Source of the DNA: Lates calcarifer
Taxonomy: Eukaryota; Chordata; Actinopteri; Centropomidae
Length of the DNA stretch: 64,000 nucleotides
Direction: 5' to 3'
Assembly (NCBI RefSeq): GCF_001640805.2
Contig: NC_066833.1
Span: forward strand, 12,501,608-12,565,607
The notes under the pieces are model-generated. The model was not told where the DNA came from and did no database searches. It worked only from the letters and a program-made list of their open reading frames with translations. A program made the position numbers and the translations under genes. The stretch's first letter is position 1. Each line of letters starts with the position of its first letter. Of the stretch, positions 46,401 to 59,728 are shown one piece after another.

Positions 46401-47782
46401 GACTCAGCACATTCAAGCATGTGACGTGCTAATAAGAAAAGAGCAAGGGAGGTGTCGGGATATGTAGAGTTTTGTGAGTCACACGTCATCAGAGTTAACA
46501 CATTGTCTCACCTCACCACCGCACCTCGAAGGATAACACAGCAACAGAGTGAGGCCTCGGCAGCCTGTAGTTTGTAGAGTTTTAAAGGTGATCACAAAAC
46601 CAGGTGGAGTTAAATGTCTCTTTACATTACTTTAGGTCTGGCTAATTGGTAAAAACCCATCACTTGGGTCAAACCAGCCAAGCAGTTAAAGTTGTTATGG
46701 GTTACGGTTATGTTTTAATGAAACTCTCAATTTAAAACTACACTTTAAAATTTCATATTTAATTTCAAATTTAATATGTTTACAAAAAGCAGTATATAAG
46801 TAAGATTTGTGTGTTTATGATAAAGTAAAAGTTGTATTCAGTGTCGCCATGCCCTGGCATCACCTCGCTCCACTGGGACACCTTGCCTTCATATTGATCA
46901 GGGTTCAGTGTTTTTCTAGGCCAAGGAAATCAGGGCTGTGTAAAGATGTAAAGGTCAGACACCACACCTTGGCAGCTACGTGACAGTGTGAATGCTCATG
47001 GGAGACAGACGCACTCGGACTTATCGCTGTGGTATTTTGACTCTTAACTCTTCATTAAGCACAGCAGCTCTGTGTAACAATATCAAGAGGTGGCACTACA
47101 AACACAACTGCATTGTTGTTAAATGTTTTGGAGGAGATGTGATACTAGTGTTTTGTAAAATGCAAAACATATTGCAGTTAGTTTTCCCTTTCAGCTCTGG
47201 ACAGCTACAGCTTGATAAATAGTCAGTAGGTTCAATATGCAACCAAATGTCTTGCTTCAAATTGTCTAACTCAAAGTCCTGTTGTTTTGAAGGGTAATCT
47301 TGATATTTTTTGGCTTGGTTCTTGGTTTTTTATATTTTATACAAACAGTATTTTAAATGTATTCTGCTGATTATTTATTAAGTTAGATAATTATTTTTAT
47401 TGCAGTATGTCTGCACAAGTTTTCTATTTCTCACATGACATTAGTGACTAGAAGAGATGAGCGAGAGACAAAGAAGAGTCAGCTGGTGGCTGTGCGTTAA
47501 TTAGCTGTTCCCACGCCATGTGCTCATTACTGCTTCTTTCAGTAATCACTCATGGTGTTGTGTATCATTCCCAAAGGACACATATACACAAGCTCACACA
47601 AACACACACACATACACACGGCAGCCTTATGAGCTACTGGATAAGAGCTGATTTTTTGAGCTGTGTCATCTACATGACACTCTGTGATCACAATAGCTTT
47701 TTGTCCAGTGAAACCGAGTGAAACCAAAGCACCTAAACATCACATGAAAGCTTAGCCCGAGGTGGCCCTCGCAGAGCTCTGT

Positions 47783-47812
47783 GTGTGTGTGTGTGTGTGT
47801 CTGTGTGTGTGC
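47783..47812. repeat. (TG)n microsatellite
   Basis: A TG run of about 30 bases with one C interruption, in intergenic DNA; a CA-rich stretch lies about 180 bp upstream. Confidence 0.85.
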
Positions 47813-48654
47813 AGGTTGGCTGGTGATTGTCATTCGAGTAGGAAACACATTGCTTTGCTCAGACAAAAATCTTGTAACCGCAAAAGTGCTTTAGCTTTAC
47901 AAACAAAACAATATTACGAGTAAAGACCTTTTTACAAAGAGCATGTCATAAATAAATAGGATGAAAAATGTGTGTATCAAGAATATTAACATCTACAGTA
48001 ACAGGTGGCAACACCTTGCACTTTCATGGACCATAAGCATCTATTTATAGGAACACATGTTCTCATTTTACTGCTAACTGCGTGCTAATATCTGAGTGGG
48101 TTTTTTAATGGGCTTTGTCAAAGAGTGTCAGCTGCTGCAACACTAAACTGATCCACCACTGTTGTTACCATGTGTAACATTTCTTACTGTGACTGGCTGA
48201 AGGAAACTTTTGTCTTATGCAGATTGTAAACACCATTAAGTTGTTGGTGACCTTTTTTTCTTTTCTTTTTTTTTTAGCAGATTTGATTATTGTCATGAGG
48301 ACAGCATGAAGTAGGGCAGGTCTTGTTATTGTTGTTTATGTGTGGTCAGCCATACACTGTATGTGCAGAGACAATTGTTTTTGGAGAAGGATTTTTTTAA
48401 ATTTATTTGAGGTTGAAACATGAATCGGAACAAAACTGCTGGTAACTCACATCTGAAATTGCACCGCTAACGGCGCTAAAGCCTGTGGAGGGATATTTCA
48501 CTATGATTGACTACCAACAAATGAAGATGATGTCCTTGGTTCACCAGCTGATATTTGAAGACCTGAGTCACTCTAACTGTGTGTTTCTTCCCTCAAGCAC
48601 ATTAGTGCCCAGGCTGTGCTTCTCTCTCTCTCTCCCTTTCTTCTACTGTCTCTT

Positions 48655-48945
48655 ACTACAGGGTTCTGCCTCCGGAGCTGTAGAGTCTCTGCTGCTCCCA
48701 TGATCCAGCTCAACTGATGATGTTACAACAATTTATTATGACATTTATTAGTGTCATTATTATTCTTTTAGCTATAGACAACATTGCAAATAAAAAAGTA
48801 AAAAAGTAAATTGTAATAATAATAATAATTATTATAGTAATAATAATAATAATTATTATTATTATTATTACTATTTACTTTTTGACTTAGTCTGTGTATT
48901 TGCAATGTTGTCTTTCTCATACCTGGGGACTTGACTTGACAAGAT
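48655..48945 (-). repeat. Teleost dispersed repeat, reversed and deleted copy
   Basis: The reverse complement aligns with 5800-6400: CATCATCAGTTGAGCTGGAT, CATGGGAGCAGCAG, the AAT/ATT simple-repeat core, GGTATGAGAAAGACAACATT and the terminal AAGTCAAGTC. The part with the TATATAGCGCC and GGCGGCCATCTGC segments (about 240 bp) is missing. The left terminus is therefore joined directly to the GGTATGAGAAAG part. Confidence 0.8.
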
Positions 48946-50689
48946 CTGTTTCCAGAACGTCCTTCAACACACCAGCAGCAGTTTATCTACTTTTGCAATT
49001 GTCTACTGTATCTCCAGGAAGTTTCATGTCTCTGCAGGAGCCAAGAAAATGGCGGAGGAAAACTGATGTTGCAGTTTACTGTGACAACATGTTGTGTTGT
49101 TACAGTAAACACTGCTTTCGGATGTGTTTGTGCATCCTCTGACTTTCTCGTTCCATCTGAATGCACCATTAGACTTCTGGATCTGTTCATTTCATCACTA
49201 CCTGTACAGTGCTTGAACATATTCACCTGCCTCACAACGCTAATACTACCTAGGGAACCCTTTTAATGTCATTTTTTCATCCTTGTATTTATTCTGTATG
49301 TTGATTAAGATCTTACACTTTAAACAGCTGACGGCAAAAACATTTGGAGTATATGAAGTAGATTTTTCTTTCCCTGCCACCTTTTTTTCCTGACACATAC
49401 ACATGTTCATTCTGCTCACCTGCCTGAGTCACTCTTTTCTGAGAAATGGTGGGCAGCTCACAGTGTGCTTAATCTGCCAGTGCTTGGCAGGACCTGATAG
49501 TTTTAACACGCAAACGGAGCTCGCTAGCAAGCGCTGATAAAGTATTGTGAATTAAAATGAATGTAGATAAAGGTCATGTTTTCCTTAAGTAGTTTTTGAG
49601 CACATTAAACAATAAAACAACAGGGAAACAGCTACAGGCGGTGTTACTTTTACAGCCAGGTCAAACCCACGGAAAAACAAGAGAGCAAAGAGACTGGCTA
49701 CTGATAGCTGATGACAAGAAGAGCTGGTCTTTGAACTTTTGTTGTGTGTAGTAATGTTGATGATCAAAGATATTCTTTTGCTGCACAAAATGAAATGTGG
49801 CCTTTATAAAAGTTGAGCAGAAAACACTTTGCTCTACATCTACAGTTTGTTTTGAGCAGCATCCTGCTGTGGTGAGTCCTTTCATTTCCATGAAAAACGT
49901 CAACTGAGCATTTCCAGGGAGACAACGCTCATTAATTAATTACACGACTGTCTCTGTCACGCAGAGGTCTGACGGGAAGCTGTGTCTCACAACATCTACA
50001 GAAATGAAACGCTGTAAGAGGAGATGGAGTGTACATTCCTGAGCAGAGCCACCCCCTGAAATGTCACAATACCCGGGGGTTCCTCTTTCATGTCCAGATG
50101 AGGAATGTTTGATTTAATCATTACCCACACACTGACTCACACACACACACAAATGATCAAGCTAAATATTACCCCAGAGGTGCCACTGTTACAAATGTAG
50201 CTGCTGACGGAGGCATGTTTCTACGTACACCATCACGCTCCAGGGGGAATCTCTACCACGCTGTTGCTTAACATCTTAACAATATTACAACTTAAACTCA
50301 CCTGAAGTTTTCACTCTGTGACTTAAAAAGAGCATCAGTAATAAAACTATTTTTGTTACACTGACAGTATTTCCATCCAGTTATATAGTAATTTATACCA
50401 CAGAGCAGAATATGTGCATAAATTATAAAGTGATTTTGGACTTCTGAGCTCTGTATTTTGGTGTTTCCTCAGCTGTATACCTTTACATCTGTGAAATCTA
50501 ATGCAGTCTAGTACAACAGCTCAGCTTTAAATTTTACCTTTTCAAAGACCCTAATGTTTGGTTTTGAGCAGGTATTAATCTCTCTGTTTGTTCATCATTG
50601 AGCTTGTAGGTTACAGCTGTGTGGATATGAAACTTTATTTATGTTTTATCCACCACATTTACAAACATGAGGGGGCCAGACTATTAAAA

Positions 50690-50850
50690 AGACATTTACA
50701 ACAGTAGTATAACACCACCATTGACTACAGCCTCACTAATAATGATATAGCTTAATTAACACCAAACAGAAAAAATGTGGCAGAACTGTTGTGCTGAATT
50801 GCTTTGGATTGTACAGGTGTACCTAATAAAGTGACCAGGGAGTGTACACA
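50690..50850 (+). mobile_element. LINE-type 3' tail
   Basis: The stretch ends in GGATTGTACAGGTGTACCTA and ATAAAGTGACCAGGGAGTG. This is the hallmark 3' end of a widespread teleost LINE/SINE group ('GTACCTAATAAAGTGGCC'). There is no coding sequence, so it is a truncated copy. A faint second example of the motif lies near 2541. Confidence 0.6.
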
Positions 50851-51888
50851 ACAGGGATACTGTTGAAATTCCTCTAAAATCACCTTTTGGTCACCTTTTG
50901 TTCGCTAGTATGCTTGAATCTGTCATCTGACCACATCTAAAGCTAAAAGTGTTCATCAGGTTGTTAAGAGTAACAGCACAGAATTCTGGGTTGTCTCTCG
51001 CTGTGTTGCATTTGGTTTTTCGCACAAAATGCCACTGCAGTTCTTACATCCATACAGTTGGTCAGTTACTGCCTGAAGCGGGTGTTGATCAGGGTGACAC
51101 TGAGCCAACAGGAACAATACCAGGACTCTGACACTGAAGCAGCTAAATGGAATTGAGCCCAACTTAATGTTATTATTTACACCTGTGTTTTCTCCCGTTG
51201 TGACATGCCACATTTTGTTATAGTAACCTGTTTTCATTCAAACATGTTTGAAAATTTGTGCCATGTGTTCTCTCGCCTTTGTTTCTGTCTTGCTGTTGAA
51301 CATGTATGCACTCATGCTACTGGTAAATTAAATTTTGTCCTCATGTAACGAGACAGGAAGACAGTAATGTCATCAGGACAAACAGTGTCCTTTGTGTTTC
51401 CGTTGCAGTTTCTCACCGACTGTCCAACATCCACAACGCACCAAGTGAACCAAGTTCACCACACACACCTCTCTGAGGTTGTGTTTTCCTGACTACACGT
51501 CAGTTGTTTTCCCAGGGGGTGTTGTTACAGCTGTGGTCACGTGTTAAGTTGGCGAGGAGAATAATGAGCTACAGCAAACAATCCACATTGTATTTACCTA
51601 GTGTGACAAGGACGAGGCCTCTACCACGAACTCCTGAATGAAGCTCAAAGGTGAACATTCATCAAGTCTGTCTGGAGGATTCCTAAAAAGACGAGTTCAG
51701 AGAACAACAACCCAACAACTGCTGGAAAGATTTCTATGAAATTCGCAGAGGATTTTCAGGAAAATACTCAAAAGACGAGGGGGGGGGGGCGCTAAGTGCT
51801 GACCCAGTTTCTCTGCGTTGGGTTGGCATCACCTGTGAGCAAAAATCGGGTGCACACAGAGTCATTCACACACAACTGCAAACACAAA

Positions 51889-52032
51889 CACACACACACA
51901 CACACACACACTCACAAACCAAAAAGCAGCAATGTGATTGTGTTTGAATCTGCACATCCACAAGTGAAGGATACCATAGAAACTTGCTACTGGCATTTTT
52001 CTGTTGTGTGTGTGTGTGTGTGTATGTGTGTG
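51889..52032. repeat. CA and TG microsatellites
   Basis: A CA run at 51889-51911 and a TG run at 52008-52032 are separated by about 95 bases of unique sequence. They could pair as an inverted repeat in single-stranded DNA. Confidence 0.85.
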
Positions 52033-55000
52033 TGTTGACCTTGGCTGTCTAAAACAGGGACTCAGCGTTCTTTAAACAGATTTAGGACTATTTTGCGGCA
52101 GGCCTTGGTCCTGGAAGGAGATTTTCCAGCATGTTTATCCAAAACATACATACACACACACAGTTTCTCATGATAAAAACAAGCGTGTGCTCTTTAGTCG
52201 GTGATGATGATTCAGTTTGACTTTTGTTGAAGCGTCCTGCTCATGTATGTTGTCTGATTCATGGCTGCAAAAACATGTGCAGGGCTAAATCTGCACAAAC
52301 ACACACAGATGAAAGAATATCTGTGCAGAATAACTATGTTACTCCTGACTACAGTTTGTGTGAGTGTGTGTGCAAGGCATTTGCATATTCATGATGGAAT
52401 TCCTAGAGGAGGAATATTCAAATGATGTAGGAAGATCAACTAATAAAAGGTCTTTTTATTCCACATTAAAATGCAAAACCATTTCACAGATGCCTCTCAT
52501 CAGGGAGGACATTAACATGGAGGAGAGCCCAGGTTGTGATGCTCATAAATTCACTGAAACCTAATCTAAAATGTTAAATCCAATGAGGGTGTAGCATTAC
52601 ACACAGGCCTGTATTTCTCCAGTATGATTTGTTTGTTCAATTATTTCAATTCACTAAAGAATAAAACAGATTTATAAAATCATTTGTTTAAAGTTTGTAT
52701 CACATGTCACATGTATCACTTTATTACAGCAGCTTTAATACACACTTAGCCAAAAAAAAGAAAAAGAAACACTCAGTTATTATGTTCTGGCTTGCTTAAT
52801 TTATGTTTGTCTATGTAACATATGCACATATATGATAAATATTGGGTTGTTGATGAAAAAAATGTCTTCACCTCAGTGGGTTGCCATTTATTTGTCAGTG
52901 AGATACAAATCTGTTCTGGTCAAACGTATTGAAACTGAGCAATTGAAGCTGTGTTTGAATCTGCAAGGTACTTGTTTTAAAAACTAGATTACATTATTTG
53001 TAATCTAATTACAAGTATCTACAGTGAGAAAACTACTATCAGGGGAGAAATACTTTTGGAGGGCCTCTCAGGCTCTGTCGAGGTTATTGAAGCAAAATGA
53101 AAATATGTTTTTGCTAAGGAATCAGTGTACTGTATGTCCTTGGTGCTTGTTTTGATTTGTGGGCACCAGATGCGTTATCACACACTGTCTGACAACATTA
53201 TGATGGATCCTCACTATCTGCTGATAATTTGACATTAAAACCATCAACAGAAACTTTGGGCTCTGGAATTAAAATAAAGTATCTATCATGATGCTGGCTG
53301 TTAACAGAGTGCTACTGACTCGCCTGTGTTCAGTATTATGAGGCCCTTCACTGTCCTCGCTGGCTTTCATGTGTACACTTGGGGCTTGTCCCCACATGTC
53401 AGTACATGTGCATGTGAGATGTGTGTGTGCATCTTTGCCCTCACATACATACTGTAAGTGTGTATATGCGTGTGTGTGTGTGTGTGTGCCCTCTGCCCCT
53501 TGCTCTTGTGCTCTCTCGGGTTTTCAGGCTTGCAGTTATTGTGCTGCTTTTGTCTGCAGCTGCTTTGTTTTCCCAGTGGTTGGTCAGTAAAACATCAGCG
53601 GTTAGCTGCTAAACCAGCACAGTGGTTTTGTGTCTCAATACAGCAGGACAATGTAGAGTGAGCTGAAGCCACATAACCACCAGAAGACCCAAAACAAAGA
53701 AGTGCTGGGAGCACTAATCGTCAGGACAAAGAGGGATGAGGAACCCTTCCATCACCAAAAACACCCTAACCCGTCTCCTGCAGGGGCCAGGTGAGGCCTC
53801 TGGCTGAAATACCAATATCACATCAACACAAGTTTAAACCACTCTAAATTCACTGATAAGAAAGATGAACCCAATGTGCACAGCTTCATGCACTGTCTGA
53901 GTGACAAGACAGACAAGCAGTCACTTAATGCAATGAAGGATAATTGGACAGTAATGTAGTGGAGCCCTCTTCCACTTTTAACAACCTGTTGTCACAACCA
54001 TCACCAGTCATGACTTCAGTGGACAGTATAATGACTTCCATTTATTTCCTGGAGACTTATTCTAACCTTAATCTAACTTTTAAAAGTCTTTACCGTAATT
54101 TACATTACAGGGACTTGTTTTATGTCCCCAGTAATGTACCTGTGTAACCAGATTTAGATCCCCACAACCTGAGAAATACCTAGACCACACATACCCACAT
54201 TTTAGCACCTTCATCTGATGAGTGGCTGTTGTTGAAAGATGGATGAGTGAGAGGAAGCGATACTGAGTCATCACGGTGTCTGTCATTGGCTGGATTATGT
54301 GTGAGGTCACCGTGAGAGCAGATTAACACCCTATAGAGCGAACCATTGGTGTCAGATTAAAGTCATGTTTGAAAAGCAGAGTGCAAATCAGGGGCCACCG
54401 ATCAAGGTGACTCCACACTTTGGCATGAGCAGGTGCATGTGGGTGTATGTTTGTGTATCAATCTGGTTTCAGATTACTATTTTAGACCACAGGAACCTCC
54501 AGGAATCTTTTTAGGAACTCAAGAAGTTCACCTGCAGGCGTCACATTCAGGTTTGGTTCCAGGTCTGAAGTGTTTGCAGCACTAAACGTAATTGTTTTAA
54601 CATAGTCCGTGACTCTGTTGTCTCTTGTGGTGCATCTCAAACTAATTTGCCTAAAATGTCATGGTTATTCAGAAGTGTTTGAAAATCAAACAGGAAAATG
54701 TGAGAGTGTCTTTAAATTACTGCTTTAGTCTCAGAGCTCAAAAGCACCAATCGAACATTTATGTAAATACTTGTTTTGTCAAACCCTCAACCAGAGGAGA
54801 AGATCATCATCATTTCAAAGCCTAGAAGCAGGAAGACATTACCAAAAATACAAAGCCACTTCATTAACACATTCTAACTTGCTTAAATCATGAATGAATT
54901 AATCTAAAACTGAGATCCTTAATCCTGCTTAATGAGGCTGGAGATGCTGGATATCCAGGTTAAGAGCCACACAGGATGTATTCAAATAACTAAAATAACC

Positions 55001-57799
55001 TGCTTATTCCAAAGAACAGTGGTATGTAAATCGTACAAGAACAAAAATGTTCTAATTTTAGAAATGTCTACGTAAGTTTTGCATATTATTTATTTATTTA
55101 TCATGCATGATTATTTAATATGTATTTTGTATTTATATTGTAGATATTCTGCTTCTATGATTTTATTAGTTGATATTTGCTCTTTGACAGGTGTGTGTTT
55201 GTGATTCTTGTTTTAATATACATGCATTTAAACTGCTAATGTGGAAAAACTGAGTGTGCAATCACTCACACAGACACATACACACTGGTCTTTAGTCTGA
55301 AATTAGTCCCTAAAAGTAGCCTATATGACACAGACACACAACTCAAGACAGTCCTCAAGTAGGGCATTCAAAGTGGGTCACACAGTTGCAGAGGAGGTGA
55401 ACTGATCAAATGATGTGATGCCAGAGTGTGTCCTGCTCCTCTTGGTTTTCTTTGTTTTGGAGGAGTGACTGGACTCCCCATCACCTTTTTGGAAAATGAA
55501 AACATAAAAATAAAAAAAGATACATCACCTCCTGTCAGGAATTGTGTGTGTATGTGTGTGTGTGCAAAGCAGAACCTTCACATTGATCTATTTTTATTAA
55601 AATCACAGATATTCTCTTCTCTTTTGCTTCCTCATTCGCCATGCCTCACTGTTCTTATCTCAGGCCAGACCAGTGACTCACTATGAAATCCCTCTTTTTT
55701 TTAGAAGCCATTAAGTTAGCATTATGTTCTGTTTGTCTCTACAAAATCATCAATCGGGTAATAAGTCACTCAGTTCACCAAAGCAACTTTGGCTGCTTTC
55801 AGCCAAGGTGACCATCATGTCGTTAAATGAATGACTTTTCATTTCTGTCCTCTGTGCACTCTTTATAAGGTTACACTGTTATATGAATAGAACAAAAGTC
55901 TTTCATCAGAAAGCAGATGTCAGACAGTCAGTGTCGTCCTCGCCTGATAAAATGGTGTGAAGCAGTTTGAAAAACCGATCTAAAAAGCAAAAATTATGGC
56001 CTCAGAGTATGGTGGGTATTTTGAACTCACTGGAATATTCTGGTTGCTGTTAGTAGTAAATATTTTTCACAACAGGTTTCCCTTTGGGTGTGGAAGTCCT
56101 TCAAGCTACCTGTGTAAGAAAAAAGAAAAAAAATGCCTGGAAGCCATCATGGCTTATCCTGGGCACTGGACAAGACTTGTGCTAGTGTGGCAGGAAAAGT
56201 GTCAGTGCTGTTTCCTGTTCATGACAGCAGCACATTACTGCTGTTTGCTGACATAAAATAGACAGAACGTGTGTGTGTGTGTGGATTATGTCAGGTTTAG
56301 ATGTGTGTGTGAGCTACTGTATATAAAATTACAGATGAAGCTCTGTCTGGCTCAGCAGCATCAAGGCCGGCAGGGAGCGTGGCGAGCAAATGAGCCCGGC
56401 AATCAAAAAGAAAAAAGTAGGGAGCTTGTTCTGGATGTAATGAGCCTCAACCCGGCGACCCACCTATATGTTTTCATACAGAGCTTATTTTGTTCATGTC
56501 ACACCCTCACATGCAGACATCAAACATTTCCTTCCCCATCTCTCCACCACCGCCGCTCCACCCTCGTCTCTCTTTACCTGAATTCATGTCTCACGTTTCA
56601 CGTTTGTTTTGCTAGCGTTAACTTCTGTTTACTCTTCTCTCATGCGGTGGTTGAAGTACATGTTTCTGCTCCACAGGGTGCGTTTCGACTATAATTAGGG
56701 GAGCAGGTTTGAGGTAAACAAACCAGAATTTAGGTCAAATATTCTCAATGTTACACTCAAAAACAGGGCTACTGTGGATGGGTTTTTCTTCCAGTGGAGA
56801 TGCTTTGAAGTGACAATAGACAACTGGGAGCTTTGCTCTACACCAGTTCACATTTCCACATGGCCTTTGTGCATCTCCTACATGTATTTCTACGTTGTAT
56901 TTGTGCATAAATGTTGCCTTTAATGGGCTTCCCTGATACAAGAATGACATCTGAGGTATTTCCCCTGTTAAAGTCAACGACAGCTGTTGTATCACACATG
57001 TGTTCATGTTAACATGTCTGCCTGCCCTCCTGCAGACTTCTTGCATAATTATTGCATGGAGGAGCTGTAAACGTCTTCCCCACCCCTGTCTGTGTGTTGT
57101 TTTGTCCAACAAAGAGCGAAAACATGTAGGTCACTCTGTACTTACATCAGTGTTATTACTGACACGTTCTGTTATCTTCATGTGTAAATTTAAAACACTG
57201 TATTTGAACAGGTGGAGAACTTCTGCACGTCTGGTCTGTGCATTTGACCTTCTGTGGACTAAAATGAGTGTGCTGCATATTTCCACTAATTCTTGTGAAA
57301 TGTGAAGGGAGTATCATGGGTACACGTTACAACAACAATATTCTGGGGGAGTATTTTACAGACATTTAGTGGAGGGAATGTTTGTTTTCTCCATGGAACT
57401 GGGTTATTATCTATGTACCCAAACCCAGACCTGGAGAAGTGGATTGCACTGTGTCAGGCCTCGATCCTACAACCGGTCCAGCCTGGGTGTCCCACCTGAA
57501 GACTAAGCTTCTGCTGGAATAGCTCCTAAGGTCACTGAGGTACACAACCACCCCCACCCACCACCCCCCGACCATGCAATGGTTGCAGTCACTCAGGGAG
57601 AAAAGTGAAAAATAAAGATGAAAAATAAAACAACATCAAACATCCCTCATCCAGATTTTAACAATTAACACTATAACATACAGTTTCTCAACTGGATGAG
57701 CCTAACTCTCAAAATTTCAATTAGTATTCTTTGTATTTTATATTTTTAAGCCATGGAGTTTTAATCTTTGTGAAACTTTTCAAAAGTCAGAAAAGTTCT

Positions 57800-58442
57800 C
57801 TGAGTGACGTCAGGCCGTGCGCGCGCACTGTACACGCGGTCATGTGGTATATCGGGAACGAGGATCCTTGCTAGCTTATAGCAGACGCTGTGTGATGTGT
57901 GATATTAAGGGTAAAACTGAATAAACGACTGAAAGCCGGGCCTTCATTTTCTTTTGTGGTTTAGCGTTGCATTCATCAGTCAGTCGTCAGTCCCTTGTTC
58001 TCGTACGTATTTTTTTATCACTATATTAGTTGTAAGGATTCACTGATATGACACTATAGGTGATTTTTCCCACAGGCGCCAGTGGAGGACTGTTAACCCG
58101 GGACAGTTAAATAAATCGAGTAAAAAAGTATGTTTCAGACCCTTAAACAAATTATCACGGGCTATAAAGCTGCTGTAGCTAACAACATTAAACATATGTG
58201 TTACAGGCGCATGCTCATCAGCTTGGCTTTTACAAATTACGTGTGGCTCATGTCCAGTTTGACAGGAAACAGTGGATGTATTTTAAGACCAATCAGAGGC
58301 GGTTGCTAGGCGGACCAGAATGGGCCGGCCAATCAGCGTTTTCCTACAAATGCGAGCTGACGTATGTCGTCACTGGTCGCGACGTGTCTTCTCATTGGCC
58401 ATAGACTTCCGGGGAGCGCAGAGAGGCGGAGAAAGGAAGTAG
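57800..58442 (+). promoter_or_regulatory. CpG-bearing promoter-like region
   Basis: CpG-rich sequence in an AT-rich setting. It contains a full CRE (TGACGTCA, 57805-57812), CCAAT boxes at 58289-58293 and 58329-58333, an inverted CCAAT (ATTGG, 58394-58398), a CRE half (TGACGTA, near 58358) and an ETS site (CTTCCGG, 58406-58412). A good donor (AGTAG|GTAAAC) follows at 58443. NF-Y plus ETS spacing like this is typical of housekeeping promoters. This suggests a first exon at about 58410-58442 of a + strand gene. A decayed LTR is a weaker alternative for the 57.8-58.1 kb part. Confidence 0.45.
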
Positions 58443-58659
58443 GTAAACAGATTTAAACCAAGTTTGAATCATTGCTTCTGTTTGCTACTACTGTTAGAAA
58501 ACGTCGTAACCGAAGAGGTGTGGATGCTAATACAAACTCTGGAGCAGTTTTTTCACGTTAATGAAGATGTCTGGATGCTAAAACAAACACAGGAGCTGCA
58601 GTTTTTGTTTAACACGAGTGAGACTGGACGCCGAACACACCTGCAGCGCGAAATAAGGC

Positions 58660-59110
58660 AAACAGGTAGCGGCTAGCGTTAGCGTTATCGGAGAGCGTTA
58701 GCATCAGTGGCGACCGCTAGCATTAGCATTACCTTGCAATGATATGTTTGATTCAATTTCAGTCCTTTATACCGCGTGGGTAAGAGTTTGTTTGTGTTTC
58801 TGTGACTGAGGCGTCCCTGGCATGAGTTGTAGATTGATGAGAACACAATGGACATCTGATAATCGGTGTAAATCCCTGTTAGTATTTGTTTTCACTTTAC
58901 CGACATTTTACATCTCATTTTGTGTTCCATCCTTATCATTTTAAATCAGTTTATGGTGGTTTAACACGTCTTTGTCATCGGCTTTTTGCTGTTTGTGGTC
59001 ATTTTATATAATTATGCATCTCTGCTTGTGTACTTTACACGTGGATGTTAGCATTAGCATTAGTTTCGAACGCTAGCATTAGCTTTGAGCGTTAGCATTA
59101 GCCTTGTCTG
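58660..59110. repeat. Clustered GTTAGCATTAGC motifs
   Basis: Short imperfect copies of GCTAGCATTAGC/GTTAGCATTAGC occur in two clusters, 58670-58735 and 59045-59105. Similar GCTAAC/GCTAGC motifs also lie near 34500-34660 in tpt1 intron 1. They are partly palindromic. No function is assigned. Confidence 0.6.
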
Positions 59111-59728
59111 TCTTTGGGGCTTTCTTTAAGTCAGTTTATGGCCGATTATGATGTCGATGTGATCATTTTGCGTCTATTTGTGGTGGTATGGCATCGTTTT
59201 ACGTTTCTGGGTGACTGTTTTACATCAACTTATGTTCAGCTTCTTTGTGGTTGTTCAACATAGTATTGCATGTTTGTTGTTTTGTGTCTATTCCGGGGCA
59301 TTTAACGTTTCTTGTAGGCCATTTTGTGTTTCAGTGTAGCATTTAAGCTTCTCATTGTGATCATCTTGCGGTTCAGTTAGTCTCTTTGTCGTTTTGTGTG
59401 TCTTTGTATCTATGTAGTAGCAATCTGCCCGTCCATAGCCACCCATTGCTCCCTTATTGTATATATTATTGATTAGACATTTGTTGGTGATAACTTGAGA
59501 CTTTATTGAGCTCAATTTTGTGTTACACACAAGCTTGAAAACTAGATCTCTCTGAGATCAATAAAGTCATATTCTAGTAACAATTTATTCACCTCAAAAC
59601 TCTGATTGTCAAGGTTCTAGTGCTAGGTTTTCAGTGTTGTATTCTTCTACAGTGCTCAAGTTTTGGAGGTGCACTTTTTTTATTGGTAATGTTATTTGTT
59701 TTTCAAGTGTTGTACTTGTGTTTTCCAG

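Larger units (their letters stand above)
38623..57790. other. Large intergenic region, no supported gene
   Basis: About 19 kb without a recognisable coding gene. It contains a single exon-like segment (40660-40736), a Tc1-like fossil (about 41100-41480), TG/CA runs (43372-43402, 47783-47812, 51889-51911, 52008-52032, 53470-53490), a reversed dispersed repeat (48655-48945), a LINE-type tail (about 50690-50850) and a G run near 51780. Open frames such as 45303-45665 and 56269-56694 show no domain or splice context. Distal regulatory elements could be here, but sequence alone does not show them. Confidence 0.55.

Noticed and set aside
56269..56694. 141-codon + strand open frame
   Set aside because: Cys/His/Leu-rich composition of chance type, beginning in a TG run, with no domain.
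57840..58120. Possible LTR of a retroelement (AATAAA near 57920, GGCGCCAGTGG near 58075)
   Set aside because: There is no second LTR, no primer site that I can pair with a tRNA and no gag or pol remnant. It was kept only as an alternative for the promoter-like region.
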